Source of the DNA: Syntrophotalea carbinolica DSM 2380
GTDB lineage: Bacteria; Desulfobacterota; Desulfuromonadia; Desulfuromonadales; Syntrophotaleaceae
NCBI RefSeq assembly: GCF_000012885.1
Contig: NC_007498.2
Span: 1,860,001-1,924,000 of the forward strand
DNA: 64,000 nt
Reading direction: 5' to 3'
Below, in pieces: positions 47,111-55,737 of the stretch. The notes beneath the pieces were generated by a model that had not been told where the DNA came from, made no database searches, and was given only the letters and a program-made list of their open reading frames with translations. A program made the position numbers and the translations under genes. Every line of letters begins with the position of its first letter. Position 1 is the first letter of the stretch.

Positions 47111-48181
47111 TCAGCCCTCTTTCCGCTTGGATGTTGTGGTTTGTTGAAGATGATGCGGCGAGTCACCCCGCCCGCTTCCCGGAGTCCTGCCGAGATGCTC
47201 TATTTGCCTGAATGCTGCATCCCGGCTCTCTTCCGCCGTTTCCGTGGAAGCGGCCTTGCTGGGATAAATTTCGTATAACTTACGATACTGCAAGGGCGTC
47301 AGGTTAGGCATAACGACGTTGGCCCCCCAACAGAGGCCCATCTCACGTCCGGCCTGACGATCCAGGGTAGCAAAAGCAGTGGTACTGGGGATATTGGCCC
47401 CTGGACAAACGATGCGCGCCAAAGCCAGAACCCTTAACCCCATTTCAACGCTGCCTGGCACCTGATCGATACCCGCGTCGGAAACCTGCCCGGCACCCAA
47501 TGGTGTTTGAGGATGGGGGATAAAGGGACCTACGCCGATCATATCAAGAGACAATTCCCCAAATAACTCTATATCGCGAGCCAGATCTTCATAGGTCTGC
47601 CCGGGAATACCGATCATGACGCCACTGCCGGTTTCATAACCTAACGATTGCAGCGTTTTCAGCATGGAAATCCGATCACATGGCGCATGACCGTCGCGCG
47701 GCGGATGGATGTAATTGAACAATTGACTGTTGGAGGTTTCAAAGCGCAGCAAATAACGATCGGCACCGGCTTCCCTCCAGGCCGCCCACTCATCGACCTT
47801 GCGCTCTCCGAGACTCAATGTGACGGCAAGATTCGTTTCTGATTTTATAAGAGAAATCAGTTCCCCGATGAAATCTTTGGATAAGCCGGGATCTTCACCG
47901 CCTTGCAAAACAAGGGTTCCGAAGCCGAAATCCACAGCCTTGCGTGCACAATCAAGTACTTCATCAGCGGTAAGACGGTAGCGTGTAATGGCCTGATTGT
48001 CCCTACGGATGCCGCAGTAAAGACAATTACGACTGCATATATTGGAAAGTTCGACCAAACCCCGCAGGTGTACGGCATCACCAACATATTGCTGTCGAAT
48101 CTGGTCGGCCCTATCCCTTAGCGGATAAACCTCAGGTCCGGGCGGACATTTTAACCAGCGGATGATGTCCTGATAATTCAT
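47111..48181 (-). CDS. hydE: [FeFe]-hydrogenase maturase HydE, paralogue 2 (no accessory-cluster cysteines)
   Basis: It is 356 residues. Radical SAM ligands Cys49, Cys53 and Cys56 are at the same positions as in paralogue 1. The C-terminal accessory-cluster cysteines are replaced (A, S and A where paralogue 1 has Cys312, 320 and 323), and there is a polar tail of about 25 residues. The accessory cluster is known to be dispensable in other HydE proteins, so this should be functional. First gene of hydE-hydG-aspA-hydF; AAAGGATGG precedes the start and an FNR box lies 83 bp upstream. Confidence 0.94.
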   Translation of the reverse strand: MNYQDIIRWLKCPPGPEVYPLRDRADQIRQQYVGDAVHLRGLVELSNICSRNCLYCGIRRDNQAITRYRLTADEVLDCARKAVDFGFGTLVLQGGEDPGLSKDFIGELISLIKSETNLAVTLSLGERKVDEWAAWREAGADRYLLRFETSNSQLFNYIHPPRDGHAPCDRISMLKTLQSLGYETGSGVMIGIPGQTYEDLARDIELFGELSLDMIGVGPFIPHPQTPLGAGQVSDAGIDQVPGSVEMGLRVLALARIVCPGANIPSTTAFATLDRQAGREMGLCWGANVVMPNLTPLQYRKLYEIYPSKAASTETAEESRDAAFRQIEHLGRTPGSGRGDSPHHLQQTTTSKRKEG

Positions 48182-48234
48182 AATGTTCTATCCATCCTTT
48201 AAAAACGTGTATTTGAATTCGAAGGTTGAGATGG

Positions 48235-48240
48235 ATATTA
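48235..48240 (-). promoter_or_regulatory. -10 element of the hydEG-aspA-hydF promoter
   Basis: TAATAT on the minus strand. The implied start of transcription (about 48228) puts the FNR box centre at about -42, the class II activator position. No good -35 hexamer is needed in such promoters and none is seen. Confidence 0.5.
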
Positions 48241-48263
48241 AAGAAAAAGCGACAATCATTCTT

Positions 48264-48277
48264 TGATGCACATCAAA
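48264..48277. promoter_or_regulatory. FNR-family binding site
   Basis: TTGATGCACATCAA is a perfect match to the FNR consensus TTGAT-N4-ATCAA. It lies between the hydrogenase 2 terminator and hydE, spaced for activation of hydEG-aspA-hydF under anaerobic conditions. The regulator gene is not in the window. Confidence 0.72.
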
Positions 48278-48309
48278 TTTTTCCTTTTTATGGTGTATAC
48301 CAAAAATAA

Positions 48310-48340
48310 AAAGGCCGGGTGCAACAGCACCCGGCCTTTT
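48310..48340. terminator. Terminator of hydrogenase operon 2
   Basis: A 10-bp GC-rich stem (GGCCGGGTGC with GCACCCGGCC), AACA loop, AAA and TTTT on the two sides, so it can act in both directions. It separates hydA2 from the hydE promoter, making the maturase genes a separate transcript. Confidence 0.9.
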
Positions 48341-48366
48341 CGTTAAACCAGAAGGATAAATCCCTC

Positions 48367-50124
48367 TTACAGCTGCTGACGCTTGAAGTAGTGCGTATGC
48401 AGCAGGTGATGCGCTTTTTCGCTGAGCGGTTTACCCAGGTATTTCTCGTACAGCTCAATGATGTACGGGTTTTCGTGGGATTTACGGAGCTCTTTACCAG
48501 CATCTTCGTTGTACAGAACCTGATTACGCTTGGCAAGAATTTCCATATCACCGTGATGGTAAGGCTGACCACCACCACCGATGCAGCCGCCGGGGCAGGC
48601 CATGATTTCAATAACATGGAACTGCTTTTCACCGTTCCGAACCATTTCGAGCAGTTTACGGGCATTACCCAAACCGCTGGCTACGCCAACATTCAGGGTA
48701 TGAGGACCGACCTGGATTTCAGCGGTCTTAACACCGGTCAGGGTACGAACTGCTTCGAACTCGACTGCAGGCAGGGTTTCGCCGGTGGCCAGTTCGTAAG
48801 CGGTACGCAGAGCAGCTTCCATAACGCCGCCGCTGTTACCGAAGATCGGAGCAGCACCGGTCGAAGCACCAAGAGGTGCATCGAAATCTTCATCAGGCAG
48901 TTTGGCGAAGTCGATATTCATGCGCTTGATCAAACGACCGAGTTCGCGGGTCGAGATAACGATGTCGACGTCGGGGTTACCGTTAACGGCAAATTCCGGA
49001 CGAGAACATTCGTATTTCTTGGCGAGACAAGGCATGACAGAAACGACGACCATCTTTTCGCGAGGAATGCCAAGGATTTCGGCATAGTAGCTTTTGGCGA
49101 TGGCACCAAACATCTGCTGCGGAGATTTGGCGGTCGAAGGAACGTCGAGCATGTCAGGGAACTGATGCTCGAAGAACTTGACCCAACCCGGGCAGCAGGA
49201 CGTCATAATAGGCAATCTGACGTTCTTATCACCATCGAGGAATTTCTGCAGACGGTCCAGGAATTCGGAGCCCTCTTCCATAATGGTAAGGTCGGCGGCA
49301 AAATCGGTATCGAACACGTGATCGAAACCGAGGCGACGCAATGCAGCAGCCATTTTCCCGGTAACGCTCTGACCGGGTTCCATGCCACAAGCTTCGCCCA
49401 ATGCAGCGCGAACAGCAGGAGCGGTCTGAACGACGGTGACCTTTTCGGGATCGGCGATAGCGTCGATGACCTTCCAGGTATGATCGTTTTCAACCAGGGC
49501 GCCAACGGGGCAAACGGCCGTACACTGACCGCAGTTGGTGCAAACAGTGTCGTACAAATTCATCTCGAAAGCAGGAGCAACAACTGCATCGAAACCGCGA
49601 TTTACGCCCGACAGGACACCGCAGGTCTGAACGTCGTTACACATGGTTTCGCAGCGGCGGCACAGGATACATTTGTCCATATCGCGGATGATGGACGGGG
49701 AAACGTCCTCGCGATAGGTAGACATGGCACCGGCGACACCCACTTCGCGGATACCGAAGTACTCAGCTAAGTTCTGAAGCTCACAATCTCCGGACTTGGC
49801 GCAGACAAGGCAGTCCTTGGGATGGTCGGAAAGCATCAGCTCGAGAACGCTGCGACGGGCATTGAGAACGCGGATGGTGTTGGTCTTGACAACCATGCCG
49901 TCCATGACCGGAGTAGCGCAAGCGGGAGCCAGATTGCGGCGTTTTTCCACTTCAACGACACAGATACGACAGGAAGCCGTCATGTTGTTGAATTTCATTT
50001 CGTCCATCTGCAGGAAACACAGAGTGGGGATGTGGACGTCAAGCTTTTTGGCCGCGTCCAGTATGGTGCTACCCGCCGGCACCTGAGTAGCTTTACCATC
50101 GATGGTTATATTCATCATAGACAT
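48367..50124 (-). CDS. hydA: [FeFe]-hydrogenase catalytic subunit (copy 2)
   Basis: It is 585 residues, the same length and domain order as copy 1: [2Fe-2S] domain, His-ligated cluster, two-[4Fe-4S] ferredoxin, H-cluster domain with TSCCPGW, MPCLAKKYE and EIMACPGGCIGGGGQP. Residues 1-111 equal copy 1 and then differ at many sites, including Ala to Gly in the first H-cluster motif and changes around the ferredoxin clusters (CTNCGQC for CTFCGQC). This may tune potential or partner choice. Last gene of operon 2, followed by a strong terminator. Confidence 0.95.
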   Translation of the reverse strand: MSMMNITIDGKATQVPAGSTILDAAKKLDVHIPTLCFLQMDEMKFNNMTASCRICVVEVEKRRNLAPACATPVMDGMVVKTNTIRVLNARRSVLELMLSDHPKDCLVCAKSGDCELQNLAEYFGIREVGVAGAMSTYREDVSPSIIRDMDKCILCRRCETMCNDVQTCGVLSGVNRGFDAVVAPAFEMNLYDTVCTNCGQCTAVCPVGALVENDHTWKVIDAIADPEKVTVVQTAPAVRAALGEACGMEPGQSVTGKMAAALRRLGFDHVFDTDFAADLTIMEEGSEFLDRLQKFLDGDKNVRLPIMTSCCPGWVKFFEHQFPDMLDVPSTAKSPQQMFGAIAKSYYAEILGIPREKMVVVSVMPCLAKKYECSRPEFAVNGNPDVDIVISTRELGRLIKRMNIDFAKLPDEDFDAPLGASTGAAPIFGNSGGVMEAALRTAYELATGETLPAVEFEAVRTLTGVKTAEIQVGPHTLNVGVASGLGNARKLLEMVRNGEKQFHVIEIMACPGGCIGGGGQPYHHGDMEILAKRNQVLYNEDAGKELRKSHENPYIIELYEKYLGKPLSEKAHHLLHTHYFKRQQL

Positions 50125-51603
50125 CTGGAATGTCTCCTTTCGTTACTGTTTGATGATGGCGTCGAACTTACACTTGTCCAGACATGCGCCGCACTTGATA
50201 CATGCAGCCTGGTCGATGACATGGACTTCCTTCGGCTTACCGCTGATGCAGTTAACCGGGCAGACTTTGGCGCACAGGGTACAGCCAACGCACTTCTGGT
50301 CCACAACAGTGTATTCGAGCAGTTCGGCGCAAACGCCGGCAGGACATTTCTTGTCGATAACGTGCGCGCGGTACTCGTCTTCGAAGACGCGCATGGTCGA
50401 CAATACCGGGTTAGGCATGGTCTGGCCCAGGCCGCACAGAGCGGTGTCCTTGATGTTCACCGACAGGCTGCGCAGTTTTTCCAGATCTGCTTCGGTACCC
50501 TGACCGATGGTGATTTTATCAAGCAGTTCGTAGATACGCTTGGAGCCGATACGGCAGGGCGTACATTTGCCGCAGGTCTCGTCCATGGTGAAGTCGAGGA
50601 AGAACTTGGCAACCGACACCATGCAGTCCTCTTCGTCCATGACGATCATGCCGCCGGAACCCATCATCGACTGGCGTGCCACGAGGTTTTCGTAGTCGAT
50701 AGGAGCGTCCAGATCCTTGTAGGTCAAAGCACCGCCGGAGGGGCCGCCGGTCTGAACGGCTTTGAATTCCTTGCCGCCGGGGATGCCGCCGCCGATATCG
50801 TAGATAACTTCTTTGAGGGTGGTTCCCATGGGAACCTCGATCAGACCGACATTGGCGATCTTACCGCAGATACAGAAAACCTTGGTGCCCTTGGAAGTTT
50901 CGGTACCGATCTTGTTGAACCAGTCGGCGCCCTTCATGATGATGGCCGGGATGTTGGCCAGGGTCTCGACGTTGTTCACGATGGTCGGCTTGTTCCAGTA
51001 ACCGGCTTCGGCAGGGAAAGGAGGCTTGGTGTAAGGCTCGCCGCGGTTACCTTCCATGGAGTTGATCAGGGCGGTTTCCTCGCCGCAGACAAACGCGCCG
51101 GCGCCGTATTTCAACTCGAGGTCGAAACAGAAGTCGGTGCCCATGATGTTGTCGCCCAGCACGCCCATTTCCTTGGCCTGCTCGATGGCCATTTTCAGGC
51201 GGGCAATGGCCAGCGGGTACTCGGCACGGATGTAGATGGTGCCTTTGTTGCCGCCGATGGCGTAGGCGCCGATGGCCATAGCTTCCAGAACGCTGTGCGG
51301 GTCGCCTTCGAGAACCGCGCGGTCCATGAATGCCCCCGGGTCGCCTTCATCGGCGTTACATACGACATGCTTGATGTCGGAGTCGTACTTGGCGGCAAAA
51401 CCCCATTTTACGCCGGTGGGGAAACCTGCGCCGCCACGGCCGCGCAGACCGCTGTTTTTCATCAGTTCGATAACGTCGGCAGGCTTCATTTCGGACAGGC
51501 ATTTGCCCAGAGCCTGGTAGCCGCCGACGGCAATGTAGGACTCGACGGATTCCGGATCGATAAACCCGCTATTGCGGGTGGCTATTCTAAGCTGAGTTGC
51601 CAT
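49790..51603 (-). repeat. Long inverted repeat, right arm (hydB plus 5' hydA)
   Basis: Reverse-complement counterpart of 13213-15026, with the same internal spacing (1479 bp from hydB start to hydA start in both). Near identity includes the non-coding hydB-hydA gap. Confidence 0.85.
50143..51603 (-). CDS. hydB: [FeFe]-hydrogenase NADH-binding subunit, NuoF-like (copy 2)
   Basis: It is 486 residues with the same NADH/FMN, CGKCTPCR and C-terminal two-[4Fe-4S] ferredoxin elements as copy 1, and only three amino-acid differences from it (Glu38, Asp74 and one Ala). The near identity, silent sites included, shows recent homogenisation. The two hydrogenases therefore share in effect the same NADH arm. 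Confidence 0.93.
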   Translation of the reverse strand: MATQLRIATRNSGFIDPESVESYIAVGGYQALGKCLSEMKPADVIELMKNSGLRGRGGAGFPTGVKWGFAAKYDSDIKHVVCNADEGDPGAFMDRAVLEGDPHSVLEAMAIGAYAIGGNKGTIYIRAEYPLAIARLKMAIEQAKEMGVLGDNIMGTDFCFDLELKYGAGAFVCGEETALINSMEGNRGEPYTKPPFPAEAGYWNKPTIVNNVETLANIPAIIMKGADWFNKIGTETSKGTKVFCICGKIANVGLIEVPMGTTLKEVIYDIGGGIPGGKEFKAVQTGGPSGGALTYKDLDAPIDYENLVARQSMMGSGGMIVMDEEDCMVSVAKFFLDFTMDETCGKCTPCRIGSKRIYELLDKITIGQGTEADLEKLRSLSVNIKDTALCGLGQTMPNPVLSTMRVFEDEYRAHVIDKKCPAGVCAELLEYTVVDQKCVGCTLCAKVCPVNCISGKPKEVHVIDQAACIKCGACLDKCKFDAIIKQ

Positions 51604-51621
51604 AGCTATGCTCTCCTTATA

Positions 51622-52005
51622 TTAAAGTACAACGCGCTCGTAGGCGGCAGGGATGACACCATCAACCAGTTCCCCGCTTTTGATGTATTTCTGAACCAGT
51701 TCTTTGGCTTTGTCGCCTTTAACATAGCCGAATACGACAGGTTCCTTGCCGGGCAGCGTAATTTCAACAGTAGGCTCAGCGTAACAGTAGGTCTGGCAAC
51801 CAACCTGCTGGAACTCCACATTGCTCAGCCCCTGAGCTGCAACTTCAGCTTTCATGGCCTCCAGAACTTCCTTGCCGCCGGAAGCGATGCTGCAGGTAGC
51901 CAGAGATACGTTTACGAGTACTTTTTCGCTTTTAGTTTTAACGGCGGCAGCCTTCAGCTCTTCAGCTTTTTTCTGCAGATCCGCCATAGAATTAATCTTG
52001 GCCAT
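51622..52005 (-). CDS. [FeFe]-hydrogenase small thioredoxin-like [2Fe-2S] subunit (copy 2)
   Basis: It is 127 residues with the same ATCSIASGG and VGCQTYCYAEP cluster motifs as copy 1, but with roughly a quarter of positions changed, mainly in the N-terminal helix and around residues 45-65. It therefore lies outside the homogenised tract that begins at hydB. It is the second gene of operon 2. Confidence 0.9.
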   Translation of the reverse strand: MAKINSMADLQKKAEELKAAAVKTKSEKVLVNVSLATCSIASGGKEVLEAMKAEVAAQGLSNVEFQQVGCQTYCYAEPTVEITLPGKEPVVFGYVKGDKAKELVQKYIKSGELVDGVIPAAYERVVL

Positions 52006-52022
52006 ATCGAGTTATCTCCCTA

Positions 52023-52622
52023 TTAAGCAAAGTCAGCAAGAATGTCTTTGACCTGATCAGGCGTCACATTAGCGTAAACCTTCTCGCCGACCAGAACAAC
52101 CGGTGCCAGAGCGCAAGCACCAACACAGCGCAGACAGTCGATGGAGAACTTACCATCTTTGGTCACTTCGCTTACCGTAACACCAAGCTGCTGCTTGAGG
52201 GCGTCAACAACCTTATCAGCACCTTTAACGAAGCAGGCGGTACCCATACAGACAGAGATGGGATGCTTGCCTTTGGGGATCATGGTGAAGAAGGTGTAGA
52301 AGCTGACAACACCATAAACTTTAGCCAGAGATTCATCCATCTGATCGGCAACGAACTCCTGCACTTCTTTAGGCAGGTAGCCGAACAGACTCTGGGCTTT
52401 ATGGAGAACCGTTACCAGATGGCCTTCCTTGGTGGGCAGCGTAGCTACGAAATCCGCAAGCTGCTGATACAGCGTTGCCGGCAACGTGGCACGATCTGGA
52501 ATTCTGCATTCCCCGCTTTTCTGACATGTGGACGTTTGCATACTGTTCTTCCTCTCCTTGTGATTCGCCAAATCGGGATTTGGCTTTGGTTTACGAAAGA
52601 AACTCAAGATTTTCTTCAGCAT
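52023..52622 (-). CDS. hydC: [FeFe]-hydrogenase subunit, NuoE-like [2Fe-2S] protein (copy 2)
   Basis: It is 199 residues from an ATG with AAGGAGG at ideal spacing. A second in-frame ATG at 52541, also preceded by AGGAGAGG, gives a 172-residue protein aligning end to end with copy 1. The extra 27 residues are basic and lysine-rich (KKILSFFRKPKP). Cluster motifs CMGTAC and CVGAC are intact. Whether one or both starts are used cannot be told. First gene of operon 2. Confidence 0.9.
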   Translation of the reverse strand: MLKKILSFFRKPKPNPDLANHKERKNSMQTSTCQKSGECRIPDRATLPATLYQQLADFVATLPTKEGHLVTVLHKAQSLFGYLPKEVQEFVADQMDESLAKVYGVVSFYTFFTMIPKGKHPISVCMGTACFVKGADKVVDALKQQLGVTVSEVTKDGKFSIDCLRCVGACALAPVVLVGEKVYANVTPDQVKDILADFA

Positions 52623-52765
52623 TGGCGCCTCCTTGTATCAAAAAACGTAACTAGGAACATGTGGGCGAAAAACATCATTATTCCTAACAGCGTTTTCGCG
52701 TCGGACAAACCTTCTTGAACTCAAGCAGCAACATCACATCACAAACCTATCCCAAAGCACTCCAA

Positions 52766-52794
52766 ATAAACCATATAATGGGCGGCACTGTCAA
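52766..52794 (-). promoter_or_regulatory. Candidate promoter of hydrogenase operon 2
   Basis: A perfect TTGACA and a GTTTAT -10 with a 17-bp spacer on the minus strand, about 140 bp upstream of the first possible hydC start. Confidence 0.4.
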
Positions 52795-52830
52795 TCACAT
52801 AACTACATAATTTTATAACGATTTTTGGTG

Positions 52831-52859
52831 CAGTTTGACCCAGGACATGCGCCAAACTG
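52831..52859. promoter_or_regulatory. CAGTTTG palindrome upstream of hydrogenase operon 2
   Basis: CAGTTTG-N15-CAAACTG, centred about 50 bp upstream of the candidate -35 hexamer, a position suited to an activator. The AAACTGT half-site also occurs in the mocR (9020) and hyd1 (11949, inverted) upstream regions, and the preceding TTTTGGTGCAG is shared with the mocR region. Confidence 0.4.
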
Positions 52860-53322
52860 TAACAATATGAGCCACTTTAGCGAACCGCATTTCATGTCCG
52901 GCACACTCACTCGAATTATCATGCACCGGGAACGGAAAAATGGCTTTTATATAACGATGGAATAAAAAAGAAGAAGTGAAACATCCAGACAGCCGGAGAC
53001 GCATCTGAAACGCCACGGACAGCCTTTTGGGTAGGGGGTTCCTCGGTATTTGAATGCTGGCAAGACCAATATTCATGGAGGCATCTTTTGTGGCCGCCGG
53101 GGCCCGTTAAAGAGTTGTTTTGATTTCGTCCCAAAAACGCCGATATGTAACCATCTTTTTGGCGTTTGGTCAACACCTTAATTAGCATTTAAAAGTGACG
53201 CACTATGTCTAAAAACAGACCAGCCACGACACGTCTCGGAACACCCTAACCGTTGAAAACTGCCACTTTCCCCGCTATCGTCCGCACCCAACAGGATTCC
53301 AGAACAGGTAGACCGAAATTTG

Positions 53323-53352
53323 TTGCCAGCCACCAGACAGATAAGCTAGTAT
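53323..53352 (+). promoter_or_regulatory. Candidate promoter of yhbY
   Basis: TTGCCA and TAGTAT with an 18-bp spacer, about 40 bp before the yhbY start. Confidence 0.4.
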
Positions 53353-53392
53353 CCACAGTTTGCTCGACAAACAATCAAGGAGCTTTACGAAT

Positions 53393-53704
53393 ATGGATAT
53401 ATCGAACAAAAGTACGGCGTTGACGGGAAAGCAGGTCAGACACCTGCGCGCACTGGGCCACCATTTAAAACCCGTAGTGCTCATAGGCAAAGAAGGGGTC
53501 TCCGCTGCCCTTATCAGCAGCATCGATGAATGCCTGACACGTCATGAATTGCTTAAAATCAAGGTTCTTGAAACCTGTCCGCTTGATCGCAAGGAAGCAG
53601 CCGACCTGATTGCAAGTGAAACCCGCGGCCACGTAGCTCAGGTGCTGGGTCGAACCATTTTGATCTATCGTGCGGCCGAATCCCCGACTATTGTACTTCC
53701 TTAA
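53393..53704 (+). CDS. yhbY: YhbY-type CRM-domain RNA-binding protein
   Basis: A ribosome-assembly factor that binds pre-50S particles. It is 103 residues, a single CRM domain: LTGKQVRHLRALGHHLKPVVLIGKEGVS at the N-terminal side and the ELLKIKVL strand. The start is chosen at the ATG after AAGGAGC; an upstream in-frame ATG lacks a site. It is convergent with dgt. Confidence 0.9.
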   Translation: MDISNKSTALTGKQVRHLRALGHHLKPVVLIGKEGVSAALISSIDECLTRHELLKIKVLETCPLDRKEAADLIASETRGHVAQVLGRTILIYRAAESPTIVLP

Positions 53705-53746
53705 GCGAAGACAATCGAAGCGTCCGCAAGTGTCAGCCGGACACGC

Positions 53747-54877
53747 TCACACCGGCTCGTACGGTTCAAAAAGTTTTTTATATTCGTCCAAGGCATAGCG
53801 GTCCGTCATGCCGGCCACAAGGTCGCATATAGCGCGCTCCTTGCCGTGGATTTCAAATCTTGCATGATATTCCGCCGGTAGCAACGAAGGCGTCTTAAGG
53901 TAACTTTCAAAGATCATTGAGAGAATGCGCTCAACCTTGACGCGCATTCTCTCCACTTTATGGTGCCTGTAGAGCCGCTCTCGAAGAAACTGCTTTAAGA
54001 TTTTGTTCTGAGTGCGGACAGCGCTGCTGAAACAAACCATACGATCGTTCTGTCGTCGGACATCCTCAATGGAGCGTATTCCACGGGCTGCGATATTTGC
54101 TGAAGTGGTTGCCACTACATCTTCAATAAGTTGTCCTATCAATGTACTTATGGTTTGATAAATATGCCTCGAAGGCTCCAGTGAAGGGAATTGTCGCTCA
54201 ATAGAGGTAAAGGCTGCGCTCCACAATGGCACCTCGTGCAACTCGGCAAGAGTTATGTACCCCGCCTTGAGCCCATCGTCTATATCATGATTGTTATATG
54301 CAATTTCGTCAGCCAGATCGATGATCTGCGCCTCTAGCGTGGGCGGCACATGGGGTTGATATTCCTGCGCTTCATGCATGGAATGAGACGATATGTCGGA
54401 ATGCTTTATAATACCCTCCCGGGTCTCCCAGGTCAGGTTCAAGCCGTAAAAGTCAGGATAACGCTCTTCCAGGTATTCAACAATACGCAACGATTGCCTA
54501 TTGTGCTCAAACCCGCCAAACCCCTCCATGAGCCGATCCAGGACATCTTCTCCGGTATGCCCGAATGGCGTATGCCCCAGGTCATGAGCCAGCGCCAGCG
54601 CTTCGACAAGGTCTTCGTTCAAAAATAGACGACGGGCGATGCCACGTGCGATCTGCGCAACCTCGAGAGAGTGGGTCAGGCGGGTTCGATAATAATCTCC
54701 CTCATGGTTTACGAAAACCTGGGTCTTGTATTCGAGTCGGCGAAAGGCCGCGCAATGAATAATACGATCACGATCCCTTACGAAGGCGCTACGGTCATCA
54801 CGAAAATCTTCGCGGTAGCGCCTTCCACGACTTTGATTGCTGCGTGCAGCGTAGGGAGCCAAATCGGGTCGCTCCAT
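53747..54877 (-). CDS. dgt: Deoxyguanosinetriphosphate triphosphohydrolase-like protein
   Basis: An HD-domain dNTPase that hydrolyses a dNTP to the nucleoside and tripolyphosphate. It is 376 residues from the ATG with AAGGAGGAGG upstream. HD motif residues are in RLTHSLEVAQIAR and ALAHDLGHTPFGHTGED, with the family's DRDRIIHCAAFRRLEYKTQVF start and LADEIAYNNHDIDDG. It is typical of the short dgt-like proteins of Gram-negative anaerobes. Confidence 0.92.
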   Translation of the reverse strand: MERPDLAPYAARSNQSRGRRYREDFRDDRSAFVRDRDRIIHCAAFRRLEYKTQVFVNHEGDYYRTRLTHSLEVAQIARGIARRLFLNEDLVEALALAHDLGHTPFGHTGEDVLDRLMEGFGGFEHNRQSLRIVEYLEERYPDFYGLNLTWETREGIIKHSDISSHSMHEAQEYQPHVPPTLEAQIIDLADEIAYNNHDIDDGLKAGYITLAELHEVPLWSAAFTSIERQFPSLEPSRHIYQTISTLIGQLIEDVVATTSANIAARGIRSIEDVRRQNDRMVCFSSAVRTQNKILKQFLRERLYRHHKVERMRVKVERILSMIFESYLKTPSLLPAEYHARFEIHGKERAICDLVAGMTDRYALDEYKKLFEPYEPV

Positions 54878-55075
54878 CAGCCTCCTCCTTATGCAAAATA
54901 CAGTTTTAAGACCAGGAAATACTTTAAGCCGCATCCGTGGCAAGGATTCTTATGGCCACGACGCCAACGCCCCACTCCCTCAAAAGAAACACATTATGTT
55001 GTCGCACAGGACTCAATACATTACAGCCGATCTTCAAAAAGCGCAAAGCCGCATAACATCAATAAAGGAGACTTC

Positions 55076-55104
55076 TTGACCAGATGGGTGCGCCATGATA
55101 GATT
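55076..55104 (+). promoter_or_regulatory. Candidate promoter of rsmD-coaD
   Basis: TTGACC and TAGATT with a 17-bp spacer, about 50 bp upstream of the rsmD GTG start. Confidence 0.55.
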
Positions 55105-55152
55105 TTGCCCCACTTTAACCGGAAGTATCAGCTCAATAAAAGGAACCGAAGG

Positions 55153-55737
55153 GTGCGCATCATAAGCGGATCAGCAAAAGGAAGAAAGCTTCGCCAGTTC
55201 AAGGGACAGAATATCCGTCCGACGACGGACAGGGTACGAGAGGCGCTGTTCAGCAGTCTGCAAAGTCGTCTCGGTTCTTTTTCCGAGCTGAAGGTGCTTG
55301 ATCTTTTTGCGGGGACCGGTGCTTTAAGTCTTGAAGCATTGAGTCGGGGAGCCGCATACGCCGTGCTTGTTGACCAGAGCCCCAACTCTGTTGCCGTTAT
55401 TGCCGAGAATATAAAAACCTGCGGCATGCAAGACCGTACCCGGCTCTGCAGAACATCAGCCAGTATCTTTGTCAACCAGAACCAGGCGGCAAAGGATGCT
55501 CCCTTTGATCTGATTTTCCTTGACCCACCCTACAACAAAAACCTCGTCACACCGACTCTAAACGGGATTGTAGAAAACAAGTTGCTTTCCGGCTGTGGAA
55601 TTATATGCGTTGAAGCAGCACGGAAAGATCCGGTCCCTTCCGAAGTGCCGGGGCTTATCCAGTTGGACCGCAAGGAATACGGTTCGACGGCCGTATCGTT
55701 TTTTTCTCTTTCCAAGCCCGGGGAAGATCAACCATGA
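55153..55737 (+). CDS. rsmD: 16S rRNA (guanine966-N2)-methyltransferase
   Basis: Methylates G966 of 16S rRNA. It is 194 residues from a GTG start that matches the family N-terminus (RIISGSAKGRKL). SAM-binding LDLFAGTGALSLEALSRGA and catalytic DLIFLDPPYN are present. Its stop overlaps the coaD start by 4 bp, the usual rsmD-coaD pairing. Confidence 0.94.
   Translation: MRIISGSAKGRKLRQFKGQNIRPTTDRVREALFSSLQSRLGSFSELKVLDLFAGTGALSLEALSRGAAYAVLVDQSPNSVAVIAENIKTCGMQDRTRLCRTSASIFVNQNQAAKDAPFDLIFLDPPYNKNLVTPTLNGIVENKLLSGCGIICVEAARKDPVPSEVPGLIQLDRKEYGSTAVSFFSLSKPGEDQP

Larger units (their letters stand above)
52623..53322. other. Upstream region of hydrogenase operon 2, no gene
   Basis: About 700 bp without a supportable gene; short minus-strand frames at 52.8-53.5 kb lack domains. 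It holds a candidate promoter and a CAGTTTG palindrome (entered separately). A TCTAAAAACAGACC stretch near 53207 echoes elements of the hyd1/mocR array, but alone it is not significant. Confidence 0.4.

Noticed and set aside
49822-52026. A 734-codon open frame on the plus strand antisense to operon 2, and a 644-codon one antisense to operon 1 (13060-14994)
   Set aside because: They are exact mirrors of hydB/hydA coding with strong codon bias, and the translations are rich in H, D, G and V without any domain. They are shadow frames.
52727-52745. TTGTGATGTGATG repeat upstream of hydrogenase operon 2 as a Rex or CRP site
   Set aside because: Only a direct partial repeat; no palindrome of the right spacing.
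52813-53523. Three short minus-strand frames between operon 2 and yhbY
   Set aside because: No domain, no ribosome binding site, and one is antisense to yhbY.
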